This document shows, one piece after another, positions 24,355-33,147 of a stretch of 64,000 bases of DNA (position 1 is the first letter of the stretch; each line of letters starts with the position of its first letter). Origin of the DNA: Gillisia limnaea DSM 15749 (GTDB lineage Bacteria; Bacteroidota; Bacteroidia; Flavobacteriales; Flavobacteriaceae); the NCBI RefSeq assembly GCF_000243235.1, contig NZ_JH594606.1, positions 479,766 to 543,765 on the forward strand, given 5' to 3'. The notes beneath the pieces were generated by a model. It was not told where the DNA came from. It worked only from the letters and a program-made list of their open reading frames with translations, and ran no database searches. The translations under genes and the position numbers were made by a program.

Positions 24355-26214
24355 ATGAAGTTCAAAGCGAAAGCCTGGATCTTGGCGGCCCTATTATTTG
24401 TGGTTGCTCCCGGCCTTGCCGCACAGAATCCGGCAATGGCCGACAGTCTAATTGCGCTTTATAATTCCGGAGTACCCCAGGAGAACGAACTTGAGATTTT
24501 AAAGGCTATTGCCGGGAACCAAACCAATCCCGATAAAAAACTGAAATACGCTGAGATCCTCATCAGCAAAGCTTCAAAAGATTCAATGTATGACTTCCTT
24601 CACAGCGGATTTTTGCAAAAGGGAAATGCCATGCAGTTAAAGGGCAATTTTGCCACCGCCCTAGATTCCTATTTTAGAAGCCTTAATTATGCCAACCTTA
24701 TAAACAATCAAAAGGGAATTGGAGGTGTGCATATTTCAATTGCCGATACCTATTCCATGATAGGCAATTCGGCCACTTCAAAGAGGTACTACGACCGGGG
24801 GATCACTATTTTAAGAGAAGCCAATGATTCCATCGTATTAGGATCGGCACTGCTTAATGCGGGAGATGATTCTTTCCATAGCCAGAACTACGATGAGGCC
24901 CTGGAATACTATTCAGAATCGGGCCTAATCTTCAAAGCCATAGATTATCCTTTGGGCCGGGCCTATAATTTGGGTAATGTAGGCATGGTGTACGCTGCCC
25001 AGGGAAAATACGCCCTGGCGAAGAAAAATATCAATGAGGCTATTGTCATGCTCGAGGACCTAAAACATTACTACCCTATCGCGGTGTACCTGAGTTCAAT
25101 TGCTGATATTTATACATCACAAAACAATATCCCCTCCGCTTTTGACTATGCAAAACGCAGCAATGAACTCGCCACCCGTTACGGACTTAAAGATCAAATA
25201 GGGAATTCAAACCTGCAGTTGGCAAACCTTTATGAATCGGCGGGAAATTATAAGGAGGCACATAAATCCTATAAAAACTACATTGTCTACCGCGACAGTG
25301 TAACCAACCTGCAGACCATCCAGCAAATGGCAGAGCTGCGCACAGATTATGAGATCTCACAAAAGCAGATAGAAGTTGACCTCCTGGCTCAACAAAAAAA
25401 AAACCAGAACATCATAGTCATCTCTACCGGGATTGCCTTTGTTCTCCTTGGACTGCTTGCCTTTGGCTTGTACCGCCGTTATCTTTACATCAATAGAATG
25501 AGAAAAATACTGGGAAATGAGAAGGATCGCTCAGACAGGTTACTGCTCAACATTTTGCCCGAACAAACCGCCAGGGAATTAAAGGAATTTGGCAGGGTAA
25601 AATCCCAGCGTTTTGAATCGGTCTCGGTTTTGTTTGCAGATTTTAAGGATTTCACCTACCATTCAGAATATCTGGATCCCGAGGTGCTGGTGGAAAGCGT
25701 AGATTTTTACTTCTCAAAATTTGACAAGATCATGGAGAAATACGGGTTGGAAAAGATAAAAACCGTAGGCGACTGTTATTTGTGTGCCGGCGGCCTCCCC
25801 TTCCCGTCCCAAGATCACGCGCACTCTATTCTGCTGGCCGCCCTGGACATCGCACAATTTGTGAAAGAGTCAAAGGAGAATCAAAAGGAAGACGAGATAC
25901 GCTTTGAAATACGCATTGGGGTGAATACCGGCCCTGTGGTTGCAGGTGTGGTGGGCAGCAGGAAATTTGCCTATGATATTTGGGGTAACACGGTAAATAT
26001 CGCATCCAGGATGGAAACAAATTCAGAGGCCGGACGCATCAATATTTCTGAAAACACCTACCAGTTGGTCAAATTTAATTTTGATTGTGAATACCGCGGA
26101 GAGATAGAAGTAAAGAGCAAGGGAAATACGAAGATGTATTTCGTGAATGGCATTAAAGACCTATCCATAAAACACGATACCGGGGGATTTGTGCTTCCTG
26201 AAGTTCGGGTATAA
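24355..26214 (+). CDS. TPR-containing membrane adenylate cyclase (class III)
   Basis: A 619-residue protein: signal peptide (1-23), a periplasmic TPR array over about residues 30-340 (repeats such as GKYALAKKNINEAIVML), one membrane helix at about 353-372, and a cytoplasmic class III cyclase domain from about 415. Metal ligands are Asp429 (FADFKDF) and Asp473 (VGDCYL). Lys469 and Asp541 are the pair that selects adenine over guanine, and Asn548/Arg552 stabilise the transition state (GNTVNIASRM). All catalytic residues are present, so it should make cAMP in response to a periplasmic signal. Co-transcribed with the small protein 7 bp upstream. Confidence 0.95.
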   Translation: MKFKAKAWILAALLFVVAPGLAAQNPAMADSLIALYNSGVPQENELEILKAIAGNQTNPDKKLKYAEILISKASKDSMYDFLHSGFLQKGNAMQLKGNFATALDSYFRSLNYANLINNQKGIGGVHISIADTYSMIGNSATSKRYYDRGITILREANDSIVLGSALLNAGDDSFHSQNYDEALEYYSESGLIFKAIDYPLGRAYNLGNVGMVYAAQGKYALAKKNINEAIVMLEDLKHYYPIAVYLSSIADIYTSQNNIPSAFDYAKRSNELATRYGLKDQIGNSNLQLANLYESAGNYKEAHKSYKNYIVYRDSVTNLQTIQQMAELRTDYEISQKQIEVDLLAQQKKNQNIIVISTGIAFVLLGLLAFGLYRRYLYINRMRKILGNEKDRSDRLLLNILPEQTARELKEFGRVKSQRFESVSVLFADFKDFTYHSEYLDPEVLVESVDFYFSKFDKIMEKYGLEKIKTVGDCYLCAGGLPFPSQDHAHSILLAALDIAQFVKESKENQKEDEIRFEIRIGVNTGPVVAGVVGSRKFAYDIWGNTVNIASRMETNSEAGRINISENTYQLVKFNFDCEYRGEIEVKSKGNTKMYFVNGIKDLSIKHDTGGFVLPEVRV

Positions 26215-26337
26215 AAAATTGTTGTAGCCAAGAAGTGGTGAGACTTCTCGAAGCTAAAGCGGATCTATCGCTCAAAAGATACAGAAACTAACCAATTTCC
26301 GAACGGTTTATCTCCGAAAAACACATATAGTATTAAA

Positions 26338-26515
26338 AAACTGATGAAATAAAAAAATAGAGGAGTAAAAGGAATAAACCAATCTGAAAAGAGCTGAATA
26401 GTACACACCGAAATTACTTCAATCTCCATAGATAGAAAATCAGCAACCAAACGGTTCAGTTAACAGGGCGTTGAAGTCCGGACGTACAGGTCCCACGAAT
26501 GCTTAGTTAGCCACT
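26338..26515. repeat. Diverged copy of the 22255-22445 element
   Basis: Matches the earlier element over about 180 bp with many substitutions. At the end it reads AACAGGGCGTT ... GAATGCTTAGTT, an imperfect version of the 10-bp inverted repeat seen at 22396-22442. The two copies face the same way and bracket the glycosyltransferase, small protein and cyclase genes. Confidence 0.55.
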
Positions 26516-26622
26516 TTATAGTTCCAAAGGAACGCGCTTCACTGGCTTGACTTCGGCGATAGCGTACAGGATTTTGTTCCAGATTTTTTCGGTTTTGCCC
26601 AGAAACACGAGTTTATACATTC
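26516..26622 (-). pseudogene. Short coding remnant related to 28617-28710
   Basis: On the minus strand a frame from about 26622 reads FLGKTEKIWNKILYAIAEVK and ends at a stop by 26518. It matches, at DNA and protein level, the tail EKNQEILNKILNAITKGKPL at 28635-28710; both share CTTTATAGTTCCAAAG on the plus strand. It is probably the 3' end of a degraded mobile-element gene. Confidence 0.5.
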
Positions 26623-26850
26623 AAATAGAGAGAATTTACGGAAAAACTATCCAAAGATATCTTGCGAATTGAATAAAACTGGTTGAAAACTACGTTCAAA
26701 TAGCTGTCACATTAAGAGTAATGAAATTATTTGTGACTGTAACAATGCCTGTTTTTACATTGCTCACACAGCCACCACTACTCATTTCACGTTTCTAATA
26801 AGCCTTGCTAATTTAGTTCGGTTTTAATCTTTTTAAAACGGAAAACTCAG

Positions 26851-28215
26851 TTAGCTTACTCTAATCAGTTTTTTGTTTACAAACTCATGAATTCCTAGTT
26901 CAGATAATTCACGTCCGTAACCTGACCTTTTTGTTCCACCAAAAGGCAAGTCCGGTTGAGTTCCTGTAGGTTGATTGATAAAAATCATACCGCTATCGAT
27001 CTCATCGGCCAATCGTTTGGCTCGTTCTATATCCTTTGTAAAGATAGATCCCCCTAACCCAAAAGGCGAATCATTAGCCAGATCTATAGCTTCTTGTTCA
27101 TTTTCGACTTTGTAAAAAGAAGCTACGGGACCAAATAATTCTTCTTGAAAAGTAGGCACTCCACGTTTTAGATTGGTTAAAATTGTAGGTTGCATAAAGG
27201 CACCGGTATCAAACGCTCTTTTACCGCCAACTAAAATTTTGGCACCTGCTTTTTCAAATCTGTTCACCTGGTCCAATATGTTGACTAAAGCGTCTTCACT
27301 ACTAAGGGGTCCAACCTGTGTATCTGGATCCATTGGATCGCCTACTTTAAGGGAGGCTATTTTTTTGGCAAACTTTTCTAAAAACTCATCAGCTATGCCA
27401 GCTACTGCAATAAACCTTTTAGAGGCTATACAACTCTGTCCATTATTGTTAAATCTTCCTTCAATAGCCATTTCAACAGCGGTATCGATATCAGCATCTT
27501 CCAATACTATAAAGGCATCACTACCCCCTAATTCAAGTACTGATTTTTTTAAATTTTTACCTGCAGCTTCGGCGAAACTTGAACCTGCACCTTCGCTACC
27601 CGTTAATGAAACTCCTTTAATTCTCTCATCACTTACTAAAGCTGTACTTCGCTTTCCTGAAATCATTAAATTGATGTATAATCCTTCAGGAGCTTTTGCC
27701 TCTTTAAATAATTCCTCAATTGCAATACCACATTGTGGCACTATCGAGGCGTGTTTTAATAAAATGGTATTTCCTGCCATTATATTTGGCGCAGCAAATC
27801 GTACTATCTGATAAAAGGGAAAGTTCCAGGGCATAACACCAAATAGGACACCTTTAGGACTATTTCGAATAAATGCTTCACCCGATTCAGGGTTTAATTT
27901 TTTATCTGCAAGAAAGGCAGCGCCATTATCGGCGTAGTAATCCAATATATCGGCACTTAGGTCGACTTCCCATTCGGCTTGTGCTATAATTTTCCCCATT
28001 TCCAGGGTGACTAGCTTGGCTAACTCGCTTTTTCTTTTACGCATCAGCTCGGCTACTTTATGCAATACTTTTGCCCGTTCGTCATAAATAGTTTTCTTCC
28101 ATTCTTGAAAAAAGTGATTTGACTTTTCGATTGCGGCTTCAACTTGTTCATCTGTCATTTCATCGAATGACTTTACTACTTTGTTCGTGGCAGGGTTTGT
28201 TGTTTGAATAGACAT
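26851..28215 (-). CDS. Aldehyde dehydrogenase, succinate-semialdehyde dehydrogenase type
   Basis: A 454-residue NAD(P)-dependent aldehyde dehydrogenase. The catalytic Cys262 is in NNGQSCIASKRF and the general base Glu228 in LELGGSDAFIV; the cofactor fold shows SLTGSEGAGS. The length and MPWNFPFYQ motif match the short YneI/Sad group that oxidises succinate semialdehyde and related aldehydes. It stands alone with a long upstream region containing a large hairpin. Substrate assignment is from family resemblance. Confidence 0.93.
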   Translation of the reverse strand: MSIQTTNPATNKVVKSFDEMTDEQVEAAIEKSNHFFQEWKKTIYDERAKVLHKVAELMRKRKSELAKLVTLEMGKIIAQAEWEVDLSADILDYYADNGAAFLADKKLNPESGEAFIRNSPKGVLFGVMPWNFPFYQIVRFAAPNIMAGNTILLKHASIVPQCGIAIEELFKEAKAPEGLYINLMISGKRSTALVSDERIKGVSLTGSEGAGSSFAEAAGKNLKKSVLELGGSDAFIVLEDADIDTAVEMAIEGRFNNNGQSCIASKRFIAVAGIADEFLEKFAKKIASLKVGDPMDPDTQVGPLSSEDALVNILDQVNRFEKAGAKILVGGKRAFDTGAFMQPTILTNLKRGVPTFQEELFGPVASFYKVENEQEAIDLANDSPFGLGGSIFTKDIERAKRLADEIDSGMIFINQPTGTQPDLPFGGTKRSGYGRELSELGIHEFVNKKLIRVS

Positions 28216-28282
28216 AAATTTATTTTTGATTAATTAAAATAGATTTAATCTGGCTTTTTACTGTGCTAAAAAAAGTAGAAGC

Positions 28283-28321
28283 AGATACTGTGATTTGAGA
28301 TAATCACAAAAAACAGTATCT
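28283..28321 (-). promoter_or_regulatory. Nested inverted repeat upstream of the aldehyde dehydrogenase
   Basis: AGATACTGT (28283-28291) pairs with ACAGTATCT (28313-28321), and inside it GTGATT (28290-28295) pairs with AATCAC (28302-28307). The structure lies 68 bp upstream of the start, in the leader or promoter zone. It could bind a dimeric regulator or fold in RNA; there is no adjacent T run suited to termination on the minus strand. Confidence 0.5.
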
Positions 28322-28616
28322 ATTCCGACCTTTTTTAATCAGCTCTTTTAGAGATTAAATTTTGTTTTATAAAATTAACACGAAGTCCCCTCCCACTTTC
28401 GCAATTAACTGTTAAAAGAAAAAAGCGGCAATACTAATTAATTCACAAATTTTAACAAATAATTGTTTATTTTATCGTTTTGAATGTCTTCAAGGATTTA
28501 TAATGTCGTTTGTTGGATTTGTTTTGATATTGATTGTAGGCTATATAAATAAAGCCTGCATCGGCAGAAGCTCTTTGCTTTCCCTTTTGGTAAGGATGTA
28601 ATCACAACGCCATGGG

Positions 28617-29003
28617 CGCTTTATAGTTCCAAAGCTACAACGGCTTGCCTTTGGTGATAGCGTTCAGGATCTTGTTCAATATTTCTTGGTTTTTCTCATA
28701 AACCGGGGAGATTCCGGGCTTTATCGACCCCTTCGAAGTATAACATAAGCTCATTTTGGCGCTGGACATAAAGGTTGGTGTGCCAGGAAAATAATTCAGA
28801 TAAGGCTGCAATATCAATGAGCAGCAATTTTATAAAAGAATAATTGCTTGTTTGCTATATCCATCAAGATGAAGGATGATAATTTGTTTTAAGCGCATTG
28901 GATCAAGTGTATTGGCCAAATCGCTGTATTTGTAACAAGCGCATAAAAGAAAAGTAATTATGTTTTCATTTTTTGATAAGGAACTTGTTATTAGATGAAG
29001 AAA
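28617..29003 (-). mobile_element. IS21-family transposase (IstA) remnant
   Basis: On the minus strand, 28930-28840 reads ANTLDPMRLKQIIILHLDGYSK, the N-terminus of Bacteroidota IstA proteins. After a deletion and frame change, 28825-28700 reads LSELFSWHTNLYV and RQNELMLYFEGVDKARN, a block found about 50 residues further in IstA. A third piece near 28710-28635 (EKNQEILNKILNAITKGKPL) is shared with 26518-26622. No terminal inverted repeats or IstB were found, so this is old debris. Confidence 0.65.
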
Positions 29004-29167
29004 ATTTATATTAATTTTTAACACACCTACTTTTTTTACAATAGTAAATCCCGGAGAATTAAAGCTATTTGAAATTAAAAATATGAAGGAGAAAGCAGTG
29101 TTTCAGCTGTGCAATTGAAATATTAATAAACCTGAAAATGTTTTTCAAATTTAACATATTTAATATA

Positions 29168-29175
29168 TACATTTG
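29168..29175 (+). promoter_or_regulatory. -7 promoter box of the small secreted protein gene
   Basis: TACATTTG fits TAnnTTTG, 23 bp before the ATG at 29199. No clear -33 TTTG is present at the usual distance. Confidence 0.45.
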
Positions 29176-29198
29176 ATATATAATTCACTTAAAGTACA

Positions 29199-29528
29199 AT
29201 GCAAAATATAAGATTGCTAGCTGTTTTTTTAATGTTGCTTTCAGCCAGCAGTCCCGGACATGCCTTTTCAATAAATGCAATTCCTCAACCCTTAGATAAT
29301 GAGATCACAGCCCAGCTATCTGAAGATCTCGTTGATTTATCGGCCTCCTATCGTACAACTACTGTCGATAATTTTAATACCCGCATATCTTTTCCATCAA
29401 GCACTATTCTAACAGGAGAGGATTCAAGACTACTATCAAAGTCCAAGGCCTATTTTTTCAGCAGCCAATTTTTAAAACCCGGACTGAGTTTGCCGGACAT
29501 TATCTTTCCCTTTCACACTTTTCTGTAA
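29199..29528 (+). CDS. Small secreted hypothetical protein
   Basis: A 109-residue frame with a convincing signal peptide (1-22, LLAVFLMLLSASSPGHAF) and a low-complexity polar remainder. A good -7 promoter box lies upstream. No family recognised. The gene may be real, but the C-terminal half has no clear fold, and it could also be a truncated gene. It precedes a membrane-protein operon by 104 bp. Confidence 0.5.
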   Translation: MQNIRLLAVFLMLLSASSPGHAFSINAIPQPLDNEITAQLSEDLVDLSASYRTTTVDNFNTRISFPSSTILTGEDSRLLSKSKAYFFSSQFLKPGLSLPDIIFPFHTFL

Positions 29529-29632
29529 ATCCTTTGGCAGGCTATACCACCTGTGAACATTCGGCTAGCTTAATATTCCACTGTGATAATTGAGCTATTA
29601 ACTTAAAGGATTAATATATAAAATTCAGAAAA

Positions 29633-30139
29633 ATGAAAATAGATTTTATCATTGTTTCGGGTATCTTGGTGATTATTAGTTTTTTACCATTTACCCTGTT
29701 ACCATTTCTTACCAACACAAAGAAAAAAAACCTTCGAAGAAAATTTAAAGAAGAAGCACTAAGATTAAGCTTTAATATAACTTTTGAACTCATCTGGAAT
29801 TCCAATATTGCAGGAATAGATATTTTAAAAAAGCAATTTTTATTTGTCCAGGAACCTGATAGTGATTTTGTAATTCGTCACGTCGACCTAAATAAAATAT
29901 GTCAGGTTAAATTGGTATCTCATTATGCAGAATACAGTTTACATAACAAACCTGTTCAAACCCTTTCCAGGGTAGATATGGAATTTTACGAAGACAATAG
30001 TCCAGGACCATTAACGGTTAATTTATTTAACTACGATCTCAACTATACCGAAGATTTTGAAATCAAAAATGCTGAAAAACTGGTGGCAGAATTGCAAAAG
30101 TATTTGAATGCCCAACCAATTTTAAAACGCACTGCTTAA
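29633..30139 (+). CDS. Membrane-anchored hypothetical protein
   Basis: A 168-residue protein with one N-terminal membrane helix (about 4-26) followed by a basic stretch and a soluble domain of about 135 residues rich in beta strands (FLFVQEPDSDFVIRHVDLNKICQVKLV). The topology places the domain in the cytoplasm. No family recognised. Its stop overlaps the start of the next gene (TAATG), so it is translationally coupled to a cation antiporter and may regulate it. Confidence 0.82.
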   Translation: MKIDFIIVSGILVIISFLPFTLLPFLTNTKKKNLRRKFKEEALRLSFNITFELIWNSNIAGIDILKKQFLFVQEPDSDFVIRHVDLNKICQVKLVSHYAEYSLHNKPVQTLSRVDMEFYEDNSPGPLTVNLFNYDLNYTEDFEIKNAEKLVAELQKYLNAQPILKRTA

Positions 30140-31089
30140 TGTTTTTCAATATTATTTTATTAGTTGTTGGTCTGCTCCTGTTGATAAAGGGAGCAGACTG
30201 GCTGGTAAACGGAGCTTCAAGCATAGCACGAAAAAAACAGGTATCAGATCTTGCTATTGGCCTTACTATAGTCGCTTTTGGAACTTCAGCTCCCGAATTG
30301 GTTGTGAATATAGCGGCTTCTATAGATAACCATCAGGACATTGTATTTGGAAATATTATTGGTAGTAATAATTTCAATTTATTTTTTATTTTAGGAATTG
30401 CTGGATTAATTTCTCCTCTGGTGGTAAAGTCCAGCACCCTGTTTAAGGAGATTCCTGTTTCCTTAGTGGCGGGAATTACAGTTTTAGTGCTGGTAAACAA
30501 TTTTACTTTCCAGGGAGCATTGCTTAGTAGGATTGATGGAATAATACTTTTGATCTTTTTTCTAATGTTTCTTGCATACGTCTATTTCCAATTGAAGGAA
30601 GAGCCTGTTGTACACGAAGTGAAAGAAAGTTACCTGCCCACCTGGAAGCTCTGGGGTTTGATAATTATAGGATTGTTAGGCCTCGTAATCGGCGGGAGGA
30701 TGGTGGTGGCCAGTGCTGTATATATGGCTAGCACAATGGGAATAAGTGAAAAACTTGTAGGATTAACCATTATAGCTGCAGGAACTTCATTACCGGAACT
30801 GGCTACAAGCGTAATGGCAGCAATTAAAAATAAAAGTGATATTGCAATTGGAAATATTATTGGTTCCAACATTTTCAATATATTTTTCATCCTGGGTATT
30901 AGTGCGACTGTAAGACCACTGGTTTACGATATTGCTTTTAACCGGGATATATATCTGTTTTTAGGAGGTACAGCGCTCCTCTTTTTATTTCTATACTTAG
31001 GAAAGAAAAAGTTTAGCAGGCTAGCAGCAGGATTTATGATGCTTGCTTTTATAGCCTATACGACTTATTTAATAACCCTGGAAACTTAA
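30139..31089 (+). CDS. Calcium/sodium antiporter, CaCA family (YrbG-like)
   Basis: A 316-residue protein with about ten membrane helices and the duplicated alpha repeats that form the ion path: GTSAPELVVNIAAS with GNIIGSNNFN in the first half, and GTSLPELATSVMAA with GNIIGSNIFN in the second. The Glu residues in both PEL motifs are the cation ligands. It exchanges Ca2+ for Na+ or H+ across the inner membrane. It is followed 8 bp later by a small export protein gene. Confidence 0.95.
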   Translation: MFFNIILLVVGLLLLIKGADWLVNGASSIARKKQVSDLAIGLTIVAFGTSAPELVVNIAASIDNHQDIVFGNIIGSNNFNLFFILGIAGLISPLVVKSSTLFKEIPVSLVAGITVLVLVNNFTFQGALLSRIDGIILLIFFLMFLAYVYFQLKEEPVVHEVKESYLPTWKLWGLIIIGLLGLVIGGRMVVASAVYMASTMGISEKLVGLTIIAAGTSLPELATSVMAAIKNKSDIAIGNIIGSNIFNIFFILGISATVRPLVYDIAFNRDIYLFLGGTALLFLFLYLGKKKFSRLAAGFMMLAFIAYTTYLITLET

Positions 31090-31097
31090 AGTTTTTT

Positions 31098-31556
31098 ATG
31101 CTCAATGATATACTTACCTCAATGCTGTGGAGTATTTCTCCCTTTGGGGAGGCAAAAGTTGGAATACCCTATGCCATCTTTAATAATGTAAATTACTATC
31201 TGGCTTTTAGCGTCTGCTTTGCGGCTAATGTTATGGTGTTTCCCGTAATGCAGTTCTTTTTGAATAATATCAATAAATATTTGCTTAAATGGAGGTTCTA
31301 TAAAAAATCTGCCTTGTTTGTTGCAAGAAAGGCAAAATTTGGAGCTGGCAAAAATGTCCAGAAATATGGTTTTTGGGGATTATTATTATTTGTAATGGTT
31401 CCTATCCCGGGCACGGGAGTTTATGCCGGTACTATTGCAGCGTGGATGTTTGGTCTTGAGAAAAAAAGAGCATTTATGGCCACCACTATAGGAATTTACC
31501 TGTCATGCGTAATTGTATGGACTATAACAGTCCTTACTATGGAAGGAATGAGTTAG
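31098..31556 (+). CDS. Putative small multidrug export protein (COG2426)
   Basis: A 152-residue membrane protein with four or five helices. The family features EAKVGIPYAIF near the N-terminus and VPIPGTGVYAGTIAAWMFGLEKKRAF are clear. The family was named for a role in drug export, but its biochemical function is poorly established. It lies in a run with an antiporter and a symporter. Confidence 0.88.
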   Translation: MLNDILTSMLWSISPFGEAKVGIPYAIFNNVNYYLAFSVCFAANVMVFPVMQFFLNNINKYLLKWRFYKKSALFVARKAKFGAGKNVQKYGFWGLLLFVMVPIPGTGVYAGTIAAWMFGLEKKRAFMATTIGIYLSCVIVWTITVLTMEGMS

Positions 31557-31591
31557 TAAAAAAAGCAGAATGATCTTAAAATTTCAATAGA

Positions 31592-32881
31592 TTGAAAAAC
31601 AAAAAACTTGCTTTGCATTGGCAAATACTTCTAGGGATGGCCGCGGGGGTCTTGTTTGCCCTTTTACTTTCACAATTTTCATGGGGTTCCGCTTTAATAA
31701 CAGATTGGGTCAAACCATTCGGGACAATCTTTATAAATTCTCTAAAACTCATAGCAGTTCCGCTCATTTTAGCCTCATTGATAAAAGGAGTTTCAGACCT
31801 GGGAGATATTACTAAGCTGTCCCAGATGGGAACCCGCACGGTATTTACATTTATTCTCACCACCTTCATGGCCGTATCCATTGGGTTGGTTCTTGTAAAT
31901 TTTATTAAACCGGGTGATGCCATTTCTCAGAATACCCGTACTAATTTGTTAAGCAGTTATGCAAGTGAGGTTGAGGGCCGAATTGAAATTGCACAGGATC
32001 AAAAAGAAACCGGGCCACTTCAGGCGATGGAGGATATTGTTCCTTCCAATATATTTTTTGCAGCCAGTGACAACACCAAAATGCTCCAGGTGATATTCTT
32101 TGCAGTTTTCTTCGGAATAGGGCTCATATTAATCCCTGAAAAAGCGGCTCAACCGGTCAAGGATTTTTTCAATGGCTTCAATGATGTGATCCTGAAAATG
32201 ATAGATTTAATTATGCTGGCAGCACCCTATGGTGTTTTTGCACTGCTGGCAGCATTGGTAGTTGAATCTCCCAGTGCCGATCTTTTTTCTGCTCTGGCGC
32301 TGTATGCAATAACTGTTATTACCGGATTGATTTTAATGCTTGCATTGTATGCTGGCATTGTTTGGATATCTGCCCGTAAAACACCCAGGTTTTTTTATAA
32401 CGCCATTGCCCCTGCCCAATTGCTGGGTTTTTCTACCAGTTCCAGTGCGGCAACCCTGCCGGTTACTATGGATTGTGTAGAAAACAATCTAAAAGTTCCT
32501 AGAGAAGTAGCTAGTTTTGTTCTGCCCATAGGGGCCACCATTAATATGGATGGCACCAGCCTTTATCAGGCAGTGGCAGCAGTTTTTATTGCACAGGCCT
32601 TTGGAATTGACCTTAGTCTTGGCGCCCAATTAATGATCATTGTAACCGCAACCCTGGCCTCTATAGGCTCTGCAGCGGTTCCCGGTGCCGGTATGGTGAT
32701 GTTGGTTATAGTGCTTGCTCAGGCCGGAATTCCCGAGGCAGGTCTGGCATTAATATTTGCGGTTGACCGTCCTCTCGATATGTGCAGGACGGTGATCAAC
32801 GTTTCAGGAGATGCCGCCGTTTCGGTAATGATCGCTAAATCTGTGAGTAGGAAAGAAAAGGCAAATTTCAACGCGACTTAG
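31592..32881 (+). CDS. Dicarboxylate/amino acid:cation symporter (DAACS family)
   Basis: A 429-residue transporter related to GltP/GltPh. Key elements are the serine-rich re-entrant loop STSSSAATLPVT, the NMDGTSLYQ sodium site and the hairpin/TM8 region SAAVPGAGMVM, then DRPLDMCRTVINVSGD with substrate-binding Asp, Arg and Asn. It takes up glutamate, aspartate or C4-dicarboxylates with Na+ or H+. The start is TTG at 31592, chosen because the family-typical N-terminus KNKKLALHWQILLGM begins there and no ATG is suitably placed. Confidence 0.95.
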   Translation: MKNKKLALHWQILLGMAAGVLFALLLSQFSWGSALITDWVKPFGTIFINSLKLIAVPLILASLIKGVSDLGDITKLSQMGTRTVFTFILTTFMAVSIGLVLVNFIKPGDAISQNTRTNLLSSYASEVEGRIEIAQDQKETGPLQAMEDIVPSNIFFAASDNTKMLQVIFFAVFFGIGLILIPEKAAQPVKDFFNGFNDVILKMIDLIMLAAPYGVFALLAALVVESPSADLFSALALYAITVITGLILMLALYAGIVWISARKTPRFFYNAIAPAQLLGFSTSSSAATLPVTMDCVENNLKVPREVASFVLPIGATINMDGTSLYQAVAAVFIAQAFGIDLSLGAQLMIIVTATLASIGSAAVPGAGMVMLVIVLAQAGIPEAGLALIFAVDRPLDMCRTVINVSGDAAVSVMIAKSVSRKEKANFNAT

Positions 32882-33147
32882 TCATTGTTATCAGTACTTT
32901 CAAAGACATTCCGCTTCTTTAAAAAGGAACCAATAATCACTTTTGTCAGATCACAATTTACCATAATGCACGGGAGTGATAGTTGCCGCTACCAGTTCAA
33001 GAATATTGAAAAGAGATTTGCCAAATTGATGTTTTCTCCACTAAATGGCTAATTTTAGTGCATATTCAGATATTTGCTTAGAAGGTAAAACTTGCCAAAA
33101 GATTCCGTTCTACTCTACAATTAGCAATGCTGGATTTCTAAAACTTC

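Noticed and set aside
27173-27811. A 212-codon plus-strand frame opposite the aldehyde dehydrogenase
   Set aside because: It lies fully within a well-supported enzyme gene and shows only low-complexity Ser/Pro-rich sequence from codon mirroring.
33039-33060. CACTAAA/TTTAGTG hairpin as terminator of the minus-strand operon
   Set aside because: The stem is short and AT-rich and no T run follows it on the minus strand.
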